Below are positions 1 to 11,700 of a DNA stretch of 64,000 nt, one piece after another (the first letter of the stretch is position 1; each line of letters starts with the position of its first letter). Location of the stretch: NCBI GenBank assembly GCA_036877525.1, contig JAZGTH010000087.1, forward strand, positions 2,860,001 through 2,924,000, read 5' to 3'. A model generated the notes under the pieces. The model was not told the DNA's origin. It worked only from the letters and a program-made list of their open reading frames with translations, and made no database searches. The position numbers and the translations under genes are program-made. Origin of the DNA: Chromobotia macracanthus (Eukaryota > Chordata > Actinopteri > Cypriniformes > Botiidae).

Positions 1-310
1 GGCCTCTAGTCGTGACAGGCAGCGGTATCGGTCGGAAAGCTGGCACTTTGAGCGCCTGTGACAGCAGCGAATGTCTACATAGCAGATGTCCTGTGCACTC
101 AGAGAGAGTCTCCGGTCGTCAGCACACACCACCATCTGCTCATCATTACCGGCCTTCTGAAACACACGAACACACACACATGCATGCACACAAACCGTAG
201 AGCCGCCGGTCTGTCCAAGTGACGTCAGACAGGTTGGACTCAACTGAGGGAGAGATAAGAGAGAAACCGAGAGAAAAAGAACTAGTGGACTATATTCCTA
301 AAGGTACTTT
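1..310 (+). promoter_or_regulatory. CpG-rich segment, possible promoter or 5' non-coding exon
   Basis: About fifteen CpG dinucleotides fall in the first 270 bases, far above the density of the following kilobases. The segment contains a perfect cAMP-response palindrome at 220-227 and ends in purine-rich sequence followed by a donor-like AAAG/GTACTT near 300-307. No long open frame with recognisable protein character starts here; the 62-codon ATG frame at 12-200 is low in complexity at its end (HTHMHAH). A promoter-proximal region or first non-coding exon of a plus-strand gene would fit, with the rest of the window as intron. An isolated CpG-rich enhancer would fit equally well. The gene is not recognised and the left edge is cut by the window. 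Confidence 0.3.
220..227. promoter_or_regulatory. CRE palindrome TGACGTCA
   Basis: A perfect CREB/ATF-type palindrome inside the CpG-rich first 310 bases. CRE sites are often found near transcription starts, which supports but does not prove a promoter here. Other exact copies are at 2859-2866, 60548-60555 and 61414-61421. Confidence 0.35.
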
Positions 311-1737
311 TTTAAAAAAATACACGAAACCTATTCACTAAGCGTATCCTCGTCTGTAAATTGGTGTATTTCATCATATTTATAATGGAATTGCCTTTCA
401 CATGGTTATGTTGCTGAGAATGTACTGTTCACCAGTATGCTAATAACACTGGACATGTAAAATCTCAGTGTTCTGTTCCAGATAGCTGCCAAATCCTGCA
501 TGTGAATCACAACAGCCTCTTTAAAGGCTTTTCAGGTTGCCAGCAGGACTGCAAACTAAAATTAACCTTAATATTATCTTCCTTCCATCTTATTAAGGTC
601 TTGAAATCGCTTAACGGCAAGCTATTTCATTACTCCCTTGTATCAGCTCATTACCAAAGATATTACGAAGTGTTACTTTGTGTCTTGCTTTATCTGTACA
701 ATAATGCCAATTCATTGAGGTTGAAATGGTGATTGGTCCATTATGTATAGCTAATTATAGCGACTACTTAATAGTCACACATATTTAGCTGCTTAATGAA
801 TAGAGGTAACTGGAGAAGGAGGTAACCGGAGAGTTTGTCTCAGAGACACAGTCCAGTACTCCTACAATGTTCCTAAAAGCATTATGGTCAGAACCAAACA
901 ATATGGCCAGTTAACTAACCATTGCTCCTCATAGCAGGCTGTTGTCTCCCTTGAGCTTCAAACTCCCTATGGACTGAGAAGTAATTTGTTATTTTTCAGA
1001 GCACATTTTCTATACCTGAACCATATTTCAACCAGACCATGTTTTTCATGACCCGGCTGCCCTTTGAGTCATGACTCACATTGAATCGCAGCATCTGCTA
1101 TATGAATAAAATAAACTGTGCATATGTTTCAATGTCTCAAGAAAATATGAAGATTTATTAGTTGGTCTTTATGTGAACCAGAAGTATTTTGAATCTACAC
1201 ATGAATGATATCAATCTAATGTACATGCAGGAAATTGTAGCTCATTATTAATTTACTTTATATTGATTGGCTTTATAAAGGGAAGACAAAACAGCCCATT
1301 TGTGTAGTGAGAGATGAGATTTATATTAACATGCTGGAATACTTTATTGGGGTCAAGGGTTTGCGTGTGTTTATGCACATTTACTGTACATTGTACAGAA
1401 GCAGAAAGTGGTCGATGTTATAAGAGTTTACATGAGATGATTCTCATATATTTAGCTCTTTGTGTCACAGCAGAGGAAAGGTTAAGGCCGTATATATATG
1501 AAATAGAATGAGGTTTTAATGACTCTGTGAGGTCTAATAGCATCTCTTCTCTTGGCCTGTAACAAGCTGATTGGAGATTTTGATACTGTTTGGCTTGTCA
1601 CGTATATATTCACATGTACATTTTTTTGCTTGCTCATTTAAGCTGATTAAATTAACATTTTTTTTTTGTTCATCATGAATGATCTTTTACAATAATAATA
1701 ATAAAATAAAGAATACTTGAAAAGATCAGTAGTCTAT
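311..1737. other. AT-rich spacer, no gene seen
   Basis: No supported gene, RNA or repeat. A short imperfect tandem of GAGGTAACTGGAGA / GAGGTAACCGGAGA lies at about 802-832. Short T runs occur near 1620-1670. The ATG frames at 502-732 and 1314-1511 have no protein-like features. Confidence 0.5.
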
Positions 1738-1751
1738 TCTCTCTCTCTTTT

Positions 1752-1785
<34 letters not shown>

Positions 1786-1813
1786 AATCTCTCTGTCAAT
1801 CTCTCTCTCTCTT
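1738..1813. repeat. (CT)n microsatellite, interrupted
   Basis: Compound CT repeat with a pure run at about 1753-1783, interrupted by CCAAT, TGT and CAAT steps. The arginine/glutamate-rich minus-strand frame across it is a translation of the repeat, not a gene. Confidence 0.95.
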
Positions 1814-2960
1814 TACGTATCTGTTCATCTGTCGTGATTATTCCCTGAGGGAGGTAGGTTATGAGTAAGCTTAGATTCTCTCTCCTGCTTATCTCATTAG
1901 CATGCCACTGTGTGTTTGCTAGTGGGTTTCTGAGATGCTCTGCATGCTGCATTCGCACGTGCGTGTGCGCTAAGTGAGGTCACATTTACACACTTCACTT
2001 CAGTGTGTCTAACAGTCAACATTCTAAATCTGTTCCTTCTCTTTTTCCCATCAAAGAACCAAAGCACACCTTCTTGTTCTTCATGCTTACCTCCAGCTTT
2101 CTTGTGAGGTTCACCTAAGGCCTAAAATCACTGGAAAAACTGAGAAAGAGAATCCATTTCAGAAGGCTTTATGATAATCTTTTAAAAGTCACAGTCAAAA
2201 CAAAATATCAAACCATATCCACTGTAGAAAAAGCCCACTGGGAAGAGTTCAGATCTAAATGTCGACTGTCTCTGTCACAACAGGTTTATGTGTATGAGAA
2301 ATGTACTTACGTTGCTTTGCCTCATTCAATATGACACTCTTCATTAACCATCTTTTAAGCTCATATAACAAGCACACCTGTACATACCTTGAAGCGCCTT
2401 TGTGTCTTTGTCTATTAAATACAGAGTGGATTTTTTCCTATTACTGACAACTTATGTTAATGCAATATTAGTCTGCCACATTCAGTTCGTAGAGAGGAAA
2501 ACTGTCAACATTTACAGGCAATATCACACAACAACAATATGGTATTTCCAAAAATTCTTCACTGTTAAAAAATAAAGCTTCCAAAAAGAGTTTCACTGCC
2601 TGTCACTGTAGGAGAAATATAAGTTGCATGCTTGTAGATATTCTGTAGAAACTCTTATCATCAAGTTTGTCTGGGATTGCATGAAGAAACAGAAACAACT
2701 GAGACAGACAATCCACTATAACAATTAAAGGTAAAAGGAAATGTAAACTGATATTTCCACCTGTCACAATACAGCAAAAGATATAAAAAACTGCTGAAAA
2801 TCATCTGCAGAGGACAAGCGGGTTTGGAGAATGAACGAATGCATCGTGGTGGCTGCCGTGACGTCATGCGCATCGCTTATGTTACATTCACAAGCAAGAA
2901 CTGTTAATGTCTTGAGGTGTCATGGCAGCTGCCATGATTTAACTGTGAAGCCCAAAACAA
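1814..2960. other. Unique spacer, no gene seen
   Basis: Mixed AT-rich sequence. A small CpG-containing patch at 2835-2880 contains the exact CRE palindrome at 2859-2866, with GCATG/CATGC-rich flanks. Nothing else is supported; the minus-strand frame at 2661-2873 has no recognisable domain. Confidence 0.45.
2859..2866. promoter_or_regulatory. CRE palindrome TGACGTCA
   Basis: Exact CREB/ATF-type site in a short CpG-containing patch (CCGTGACGTCATGCGC) inside AT-rich spacer. Motif match only. Confidence 0.25.
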
Positions 2961-2966
2961 CCACGA

Positions 2967-3230
2967 GCTAAATGCACTGAAATAGTGCTGTGCAGTATTT
3001 AAATTAAATCATTATCATTCGTTTAGTGCAAATATCCCTCCTTTCTATGTTAATGAGTCTTATTCACAAAACTCAGTGCTGATGGTGCTGTTAGCATTAT
3101 CCTTTTGCAATCTGTGGAAAGCAGGTGGTAAACTAAATTTCATTTAAAATATAAAGCTTGTGTACATTTTCTGTTAATTATCAGCAATTTTACAAATGAT
3201 GGCAATAACTACATATCAAGATGAATGTTG
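2967..3230 (+). repeat. Ancient dispersed repeat, copy 1
   Basis: Shares an ordered series of blocks with 18902-19115 on the same strand: GCTAAATG..TTGAAATA-type start, then CCCTCCTTTCTATG, then TCTTATTCACAAAACT..GCTGA, then TTGCAATCTG/TTGCCATCTG, then AATGATGGCAATAACT/AATAATGGCAGTTATT. Divergence is high, with many substitutions and small indels, so this is an old mobile-element relic of unknown class. Confidence 0.55.
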
Positions 3231-3317
3231 AGCATATTTTTGTGGTAGTCTGTTGTAATCTATAGCATACAGAACCAGCCTGCAAGGTGGGGAATTTACA
3301 TTCAACAATAAATTATG

Positions 3318-3346
3318 TACATTTTCAAGACATTCTTGAAAATGTA
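3318..3346. repeat. 13-bp perfect hairpin, 3-base loop
   Basis: Arms 3318-3330 and 3334-3346 (TACATTTTCAAGA and its exact reverse complement) flank the loop CAT. A second hairpin starts at its last base. Confidence 0.85.
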
Positions 3347-3368
3347 AAACCTCTTTTTTTGAGGTTTT
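3346..3368. repeat. 8-bp hairpin with T7 loop
   Basis: AAAACCTC (3346-3353), seven T, then GAGGTTTT (3361-3368). It directly abuts the 3318-3346 hairpin, so the two form a tandem stem pair. It superficially resembles a bacterial terminator, but the context is vertebrate. Confidence 0.8.
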
Positions 3369-6300
3369 CAGTTCTAAATTCATTAACAGACTTCTTAAAT
3401 GAATAAAAGTTCAAAATTCTAACATTCAAATGGTGTCATTTTGCATGCATGACGTTGTCTTTAAACACAGAATATTGGCCATAATACACACTCTGTTCCT
3501 CTCTGCTGCCCTCTTTAATGTCTTCCATTAAAAAATGCCATTCGTATATCCATGCCCACATCTCTCTCTCTCTCTCTCCGTCTCCCTCACTCAATGGGCC
3601 TAATTACCCTTGTGCAAGTGAGTTCAGCTCTCTATATTGAGGTGACTTGTTTTTGGAAGAGAGGTTGGTTGGTGAGCACTTATACACACAGGCACACACT
3701 CCTGCTCACACAGGGTTTAGGTGGCGTGGGGTTTTGAGCAGATAATTACATTTAGAGGAGTGAAGAAACAAAAAAAGCTTAGAAGAAAGGGAACAGATCT
3801 CTCTTTCTCTGTTCTTCTGCTTTACACTCTCCTGTCTTCTGCCTAATTATCAGTGCAGCTCTGAAGCTCGGCTGTGAATTCTCACCTCTCCCTCTTCTAA
3901 GCTTTTTTATTTTGTCGGCCTTTCTAGACACAGAGAAAACACAACTGGTGCGAGACTTTAAACATGCATGTGCATTTATTTAAGGCTGATAGGCTCCGTG
4001 ATTTGAGAACTTTGGAAACAAACTCAGACACAGCTGACGGTTTTTATTGCTGGAGGCTATGAGCAATTGCCTTGGGGATAAACATCTATAACCAGCTCCC
4101 TATAGAGATAAGATCATATATAAACTGGGATTGTTACTTGTAATTTCATTCAACACTAAAAAAGGTTTTTCACTGAAAAGATTTACTAATTGTTTAATTT
4201 GAACTAATTGTTAAATTTAATTACTCCACAACCATAATAAACAAAGGAAACAACTTTCATTATGTGGAACTCTTATGTACAAGTTTATGTAATACAAAAT
4301 TTTCATTGGGACTACATAATTACTTTTGGCATTAATGTAGTATTGTTGAAACTGAACAGGCGATTCCCAGTTCCCAGCATGCTTTGCATGGGACTGCATA
4401 GGAAGTGTAAATGTTGAAATTTAATGTTATTTTATTTGCTTTTGAGCAAGATGAGAGAAGGTAAAGACTTGTTTGGGTTTGGTTTTGCTATGTTAGACTT
4501 TTAAAGAGTTTGTTATGTTGGAATTTTGAAAAGTTACCAGTGAGAAACTTGAAAAAAATGAATACAAACATGTGTGAATGTTGCTTTATTCAAATTACAC
4601 TTCTGGTGTATGCTGTTCACAGCAACATATCTTACGTATAGTGAAAAGAGTAACCTTATTGTGTGTTAATGCTAACTAGCAGTTCACAGCAAAAGATTTA
4701 GTTGAGTTAGTTTGACATTTATTAGTCTCATTTTATTATTTTAAATCATTTTAGTTTGGATTTCACTACATAAGGTTTTTGAATGAGTTTACAGTTTCAT
4801 TTCACGTCATAAAGATCTATTTACAATGTGTGGAATGCAACCGATTAAATTAATTTTTTTATTCATCTAACATGAGAAACAAAACCACACCCTGCAAAAT
4901 ATGTTTTATTTACGCAAGTCATTTCTCTGATAATATTCCACAGATCTGCTCTTTACCCATACAGGCGCTCCCCGAAACACCAACAAAATGCTTTTACTGT
5001 GATTAAAAATGCACCACTGTTATCAGCATTATCAGACGACCTTTAAGGTCACTGGATAAGCTTCATACTGTGAGCCAAGGCCAACATAAAAACCCGCTGT
5101 ATTACTGAAACTGTGTGAGAAGTGATAAATAAATAATACACTCCAGATTAAGTTTTAAAAGTTTTTGTGCTTTGCAAGATTTATTTGGCTCTCTCGCTTC
5201 AAAAAGAAGTTCTTTAGGAATTTCAGGGGTCTGTAGGATTTTTAGAATATAAACTGTCTCTCCATCTCTCTCGCTTGCTCAAACTGCCTCTCCAACATGC
5301 GTATTAAATAATGTACTTTGATGTTTTTTAAACACATATCAGACGTGTGGGATGCTAACCAACGGAGGCCTTTAGGGATCGTAGGAAAAGAGGTACAGAA
5401 ATAAGGAATAGTTTACCAGGGGACCACTTCAATTCAGCCGGTACTACAGAGACGAAGAGAAAAATAAAAATATATATACACTACTTCTATACCTATATTT
5501 GCAATTGTATATTAAGGCCCCTCGCTGAGGGAAAAGCATTTACACACTCCCCTACTAATGTTGCTCTTAAATAGACTGCTAAAAGCTGTTCTGAGCCCTG
5601 TCCATATTCTAAAAGATTTCCAACACACTCTTAAAGTTCATTTGAAATGGTTAGTGGTCTTTTAAAGAACTTTTAAGGCCCTCCCTTCCATTTAAAAGTC
5701 TATTTCTCAGAACCGGTCTAATAAGAGTTCCACTGGGAAAGTAATACAGAATTCACCCTTATGGAAAATGTAGGTCACACTAAGTATGCCTATGTATTCT
5801 CTTTGATTTTAATGTTTCACTGGCCCGTAAAATATCAAGAGAGTGAAGCTTTTTATGTTGTCAATGTCTGCCGCATAGTCCAAAGGGTTTGAGTTTGTTT
5901 TGCCTGCTTCCCGACCCATTTTGTACTGCTGTCAGACCCACAGTATCTGGTCCAAAACATTGTCCTCAAAGACGTGATGTATTTCGGATCGACCCAGAAT
6001 GCTGGGAATTACGGATAATCTAACCAGTGGCATTCTTGCAAGTCAGTGGTTCTGTTCCAAACACCTTAGGTGTGCTCTCAACACAAAGGCTGTTCCAAAA
6101 GAAGGAAGGCATAATCGTGCTGCTTTCTAAAAACTAATTTTAGGACAGCAGTGCATGTATCCTTCATGGAAAAAAGCAATCCCATAATACACTGGGATCA
6201 GCTCAGTGAGAAATAATCAATCCAAAATGCTGGATGAAGCAAAAGAAATGTTGATTATAAACAGAACTCTTTCAGTACCCAAAAAGTGTCAATAGAACTA

Positions 6301-6440
6301 GCTCAATATAATAAAATGGACTCTTTGTGAATATTTGTGTGTTTAGTATAATCAAGTCATTCACTAAGCAACATGCTAACTGCAAACCTTTTTGAAATAC
6401 TGTAAATTACGAGTCCTCACTACTGATTTGATGCTGTAAG
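3369..6440. other. AT-rich spacer, no gene seen
   Basis: A (TC)9 tract sits at 3561-3578. 5340-5470 is somewhat more complex, with scattered CpGs. 5960-6240 looks like it could be a degraded dispersed repeat, but there is no second copy in the window to support this. No open frame of interest and no RNA gene recognised. Confidence 0.4.
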
Positions 6441-9400
6441 CTGCTGCATGTGTCACTTTCATTTCAGGTTCCATTTCATTTCCTTACAGGAGAGCTATCT
6501 ATGTATGTATGTAGTAAACACAAGGCAGATCAGTTCAGGCTTTGGAACGGAGCCAGCGTTTCTTGCTCATTGTATTGCTGTTTAAGTCACACACACACAT
6601 ACGTTTTCTTGTCATTCTCCCTGCCTTTCCCGGCAGTACACACTCTCATCATCGTGTCCTTGCTTCTTTCACCTCTGACCCCTGTTGCCATGACACCCAA
6701 CTAAATACTCCCTGTGTAACCTGCACTGTTATGTCCTATTCGCGCTGGCTCGCTTCTTTCTGATGATTCTGTCTTTGTGTGTGTGGGGGTGTTTGTGCGA
6801 CTAATACGCCTGACCCAGACCGTCTTTGTGTCATGAAGGTTGTGCTAATATTTGAGTGCCAGCTAAAATATTGTGACCTGCCTCACAAATCACCCAACCT
6901 GCCAATCATTATCAGTTCAGCTCCTCACTGTCCATAAACCTCTAAACACTATTGGAATACTGCTGTTTAATATTGGAATATTTTCGATTTTGTTTAAATA
7001 AACATTTACAATAAAGCTTACGCCTGAAACTCAAAGCATTTGGGATGTCAATAGATTTAAATAGTGAATGATCAAAAATGATTTTGTACATGTTAATGCA
7101 TTCAGCTTCTTTGGAAGGAAAGGAAGCTACATTTGTCAGTATGTTGAGAGGACATTTGTAGTAAATTTCCAGAGGTACATTTGATCTGATGGGTTTTTGA
7201 ATAATTCTTTAGTAACATTAAGGGTTAAATTATTTCCACTAGGCTATAATAAAATTACCGGTAACACATTTCTGGTTTGTGTATTTTTACTGACGGGACT
7301 GTGACAAGACAAGCTGGAAAATGCTGCTGTAAAACCAGTTGACCAAACATGGAGCTTTTCAAATGAGATGTAAATGTAACAATGAAATGGCCTGAGTTTG
7401 CCTGCACAAGACACAGCAAAAAATCTAAATGAACGTGTATTCTGACATTGTTAAAAATACAGATTGTATATCCTTCCCAACCGAATCAGCAGCTTTTGTT
7501 GTGTGTGTGTAAGTACAAAACTGTGTGACCTTGAGAAGCAATGGATCAATACTCATCCTGATCCACTTTCAAACCACTTTCAATGCATTCACACACCACA
7601 CACGCTCACGTGGGGCACATACACACACTTCTGCCATTTTTATCCTGTTACACCAGCTCAGCCCTCAAAACCTTCATAACCATACAGCATAATACAACAA
7701 AGCCACATATTATGCATAGAAAACAACACAAACACAACTCTGTTCCTCACACCCACAACCTCACATCCCACTTGAAGCTCCTCAAGGCTCTTGGCATTTT
7801 CACTACTTACATTATTTGAAATAAACAATATCTTAGACAATTGTGAGCTGCTGTTTGCTGATATTTGCCAATGACAGTGCTGTATTCATTCTGGTGGTGT
7901 AATCAGATTTAGCTTTGTTTGACTTTCATCTCAACAGTGTGTTATCAGAGTGGGCTGCTAACTAGTTGCTAGGAGATGGATGCATCCAACTGTCTGACAA
8001 CATTACAAGAAGCTTTTGTCCTCAGCATCTGGAGGCATCTGATAGGTATTCAGAAGAACAGCAGTGGATTCTAAACTGATGCAACAGTGGTAAACACAAA
8101 AGCAATTCAATTTAAGCTCTTAAATGTGAATGTATGTTATTGAGAGACACTTGATTAATACATAATTGATTTGAGTAAAAAATTCATAGCACAAATTCTG
8201 GGCAAAATACAAGTATGTTCAGTACTTTTTGAAGTATACTTTTCTGTCCAAAATAAATATTTTTCAGTCAATATTTTTTTTGCCACTGTTCTGTTTTTCA
8301 ATGAGCTCATCGCAGTGCTTTCTAAAATTACCTTTTTGCACACAGATGACTACAGATGATTGTCACAGAATTTGACCAAAACAGTATTTTAATTTTAAAA
8401 AGGCAGCACTTTCTGGAACAGCCGTCATGGGTGTCTCTAATGTCTCATAATGCTGTACAGATAGACAGTTAACAAGGTTTTGGAACAGTGCCATTGTGTT
8501 CTGACTATATGTCTTCAGAATGAAATAAAGTACAGAAGTCACCAAATGAACACCGAATGAATTCTTACAGGCTCTGTTGACCACTGAACTGTGCTGATGA
8601 ACTTGTAGAGTTTCATTTGTGAGTCACGGTTGTAGCTTCCGTTCTCTTTACAGCAACCTTGAAGCACTAACAACCTTCACAGACTCCCATTAGTCTCTAT
8701 ATTTTGCAACGCTAACCCTTAGCTCACCATTTGTTTCCTGCATGCCCTCATCTCTGCTGTAGACCATTTGCTATCTTTCTCCAAAGTCCTGTTTCTCTCT
8801 CTCTCCATTTTATTGGCTGTAATCTGGCAGTGGTGATTTATCTCCTCTGTCTTCACTGGAGCAGATGCTGCTGACCTTGCAGACGTCAGAACTCTCTGTA
8901 TTTGTGTATGTGTGTGTCGGTGTTTGCGCATGCCAGTACATTAGTGCAAGACTGGATGTATCTGTGTGTATGTGTGTATCTGTCCTACAATACAAATGGC
9001 AACACTCATGTCTTAAAATGCTGTACATCACTAGATAATATTCATGAATATCAAATATTATCCTTTTTTATTATTTTGCCCCTTGAGATCCACTTATAAT
9101 GTTTGTAAAGTACAATAATTAAGTCATTTAGTTTTTGTACAATGTTCACTCTCTCTCTGACATTTAGAATTATAAGCCTGTTTTGCATGTGAAAAGACCA
9201 ACAGAGCTTCCTCATTTTGACAGAAGCTTTGGTTTAGATTTTAGGATTATAAACTTTCATAACTCAAAACAGACTCATCATTAAACCTCCATGATCATCT
9301 ACACTTCCAAAGTATTGAAAAAAAAACATACAAAACAACAACTGCATTTGAAAGCTCAGTTTCTGATGTATGTAGATAAAAGATTATAAATAAGAATAAG

Positions 9401-9945
9401 AAAAAGGATTTGTAGGTGATTTCTGAATTGCAGAAGACCGTGGAGTGCCACCCCTCCATTATTATATAGCAATAATACCAACAATTATGAGTAAGAACAA
9501 CAATTTACAATAATATATGATAATAATGATAATAAAAAAAGAACTTCATGTCCAGCATTAGCCCTGCTCTGATACCTGAATGCTTATACAGTATTATATT
9601 ATTTCAGCATCGGTCATGGTGAGATTTCAAATGACGCACTGACACATGAACAGAGCACTTGTTATACTTTAACACATTATCACTGTGTTTGCAGTGAACA
9701 TAATCATTATTTATAAAGAAACGCAGCTGCTCTTAATTGAAGTCTGCTTCATATTCACAGGCCAAGTGTATGCTTGCTGTCAGATGCATACAGCAGCAGT
9801 GCTCCTCTCCGATTTCATTTTGCTCCCAGCATTTCCCAGTTACTGTAACCGTTTCCTGCTTCAGTTTAAACCAGTGTGCTTAAATCTAGTTTTATTGAGG
9901 ATCTACCTTAGAGTTTTGGAGCAGCACCTGGGGTAGCCAGTCAGA
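6441..9945. other. AT-rich spacer with CA-rich patches, no gene seen
   Basis: Low-complexity CA-rich patches occur at about 6588-6602, 7586-7630 and 7715-7760; GT-rich patches occur at 7499-7510 and 8905-8990. ATG frames across these (for example 7464-7679 and 7583-7819) have histidine/threonine-rich repeat translations. 9470-9540 is rich in AATA/AATAAT. Nothing supports a gene. Confidence 0.45.
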
Positions 9946-9949
9946 TTTT

Positions 9950-10115
9950 AGGAATGGCTTTGGCCCCTTGGCTGGTTTCCCAGCCTGGCCAATCTGGTGT
10001 TTATCTGATCAATCAGCGATTTCTTAGCCTCACCACTTTGACAAGTGCCCAAAACCTTCCTAAAACCATCAAACCAGATCAGCCTCACCAGTAAACCCAT
10101 CACAGTAATAGATAT
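9950..10115. mobile_element. GCTGGTTT/ACCAG-rich repeat relic
   Basis: Contains GGCTGGTTTCCCAGCCTGG on the left and CAAACCAGATCAGCC plus CACCAGTAAACCC on the right, i.e. inverted GCTGG/CCAGC blocks. The same building blocks recur at 26711-26882 and 38931-38998. This fits a family of palindromic non-autonomous DNA elements common in cyprinid genomes. The family assignment is from memory and the boundaries are approximate. Confidence 0.4.
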
Positions 10116-11279
10116 TGCAGATGAGTCAACAAGCACAGTATATTCAATTTGAAATAGCACAGCAATGAGTAAAGAACGATTGATATCCGTGGATAACATT
10201 CGATTTTAGTTTTGTCTACTATTTCCTCAGAGGAATATTTTGTGAATTTAAAACACAGCTTTCTGGCCTCCAGCTGCATTATATTTTTTAATATATTTTA
10301 TGCCGTCAGCATTGTACGTTCAAGCGCCCCTGTGCCACTATGCCTAAACTCCATATGCTGGAGGATTATCCAGGTCTTTTAAGGTCAGAATGGGTTTAGA
10401 AGGACAATGTGGGTGGTTTGGAGCAAAACATTTCACATCTGTGCCTCACCCTGCAAAGTGCTCTTTAGCCTGACTATAACCGAGGGCTAATAATTCTCGT
10501 ACCGTCACTCTGAGGGCATTTCAGCAGGACTGTTTATCACCAAACACATGAAACATCTCAACATAATATATGATTCAGACCTGTAGATTTAATTTGCAGT
10601 GCTGAGCTAATGTCTTTTATTTTCCACAGCTGTCAAATTCATTACAGTGTGAAGATTAAAATCACCAAGACAGCACAGAACCTCCAGCAAATATTTCCCT
10701 TTCCTGCTGAGTTTTGTGGGGGGGTTTCTCTTCCTCTTAAATTTACTTTAAGAATAACTGGAAGTGATAGTTGTTGTGTGTGTGTGTCTGCATGTGTGTT
10801 TTTGTGTGTCATCACACTAAATATGTAAGCCAATGATGCCATATGGAAGGGATATTTCCATTTCACAAACAAGTTTGACCCTAACTTACAAGGTTGCAAA
10901 GACACTCGAACAGGATGTGTGTGTGTGTGTGTGTTGTGGATTTGTGAAAGGACCTTGAATGTGTGAGGTCTGTGGTGTGAAGGTGAGAGTATGCAGTGTA
11001 TCAGACAAGTGTTTCTCTTACATTTAGTTCTGATTGCATTCATCCAAACTGTTACGTACAGTTTCTGTAGAAATTCATTATAATGGTACTAAAGCAAAAT
11101 AGCTCGCTTAAGCAAACTGAACTGAAAAGACTTCTCAGAAACATGCCGGCGATGAATGATATTGCCTTGAATTCCCACTTGACATGCCTTAACCGACGAT
11201 ACTTCTGTTTGTGCTCTTTCGAAATTCTTTCTCTGCGAAGGCCAGAAGAAGCAAAGTTTGAAACATGAGCAAAGACAAT
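10116..11279. other. Spacer with GT microsatellites, no gene seen
   Basis: GT-rich tracts at about 10774-10808 and 10915-10934, and a G7 run near 10717. The 133-codon minus-strand frame (10642-11043) runs through both GT tracts (HNTHTHTHP, HADTHTQQ) and is an artefact. Confidence 0.5.
10915..10934. repeat. (TG)10 microsatellite
   Basis: Uninterrupted TG dinucleotide run, within a longer GT-rich segment. Confidence 0.95.
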
Positions 11280-11700
11280 GGCACAGAATTACGGGAGAAA
11301 CTGCTTTGGCTGGGCTTCTTTCATAGGTAAATTATTCATTCTATGATCCACAACAGAACAGCCTTGTTAGGGAATGTAACACGTCGCCCACTGAGGGCCA
11401 GAAAATGGGAAAAATATTTGTCGAGATCAAAGATCGGCACGTTATAATTCATGACACCAGGGGCGGTGACATGGTTTGGATTAATGATCAAAGGCAGCGC
11501 GGCAGCAGCGTATCAGACAGGCGGTAAGCCAAACAATGAAGCACAACGCCTCATCGCATTACATTCTGCTGACAGACCAGGTTAGCATGAGACCGCGGCA
11601 ACCCGCCCTCAAACGCCCCCCATTAGCAATGTTGTTTCAAAATAGCCTCTGGCACACTTAGCATGAAGCTACATTGACAAAGCACCTTTACCGCATGCTG
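11280..11700. promoter_or_regulatory. Candidate CNE/enhancer with two TCF/LEF motifs
   Basis: High-complexity sequence that keeps many CpGs (CACGTCGCCC, CAGCGCGGCAGCAGCG, GACCGCGGCAACCCGCC) in otherwise CpG-poor DNA, with no open frame. It holds AGATCAAAG at 11424-11432 and TGATCAAAGG at 11485-11494, both close to the TCF/LEF consensus and about 60 bases apart, plus a homeodomain-like ATTAAT/TTAATGA. Texture and motif pairing suggest a Wnt-responsive developmental enhancer. This is inference; conservation was not tested. Confidence 0.35.

Noticed and set aside
1734..1958. Arginine/glutamate-rich protein (minus strand)
   Set aside because: The charged tail is the translation of the CT/AG microsatellite at 1738-1813.
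3346..3368. Rho-independent terminator (stem and T run)
   Set aside because: The context is vertebrate, the T run is in the loop rather than after the stem, and no gene precedes it.
10642..11043. 133-codon minus-strand frame
   Set aside because: Kept open by two GT microsatellites; histidine/threonine repeats are artefacts.
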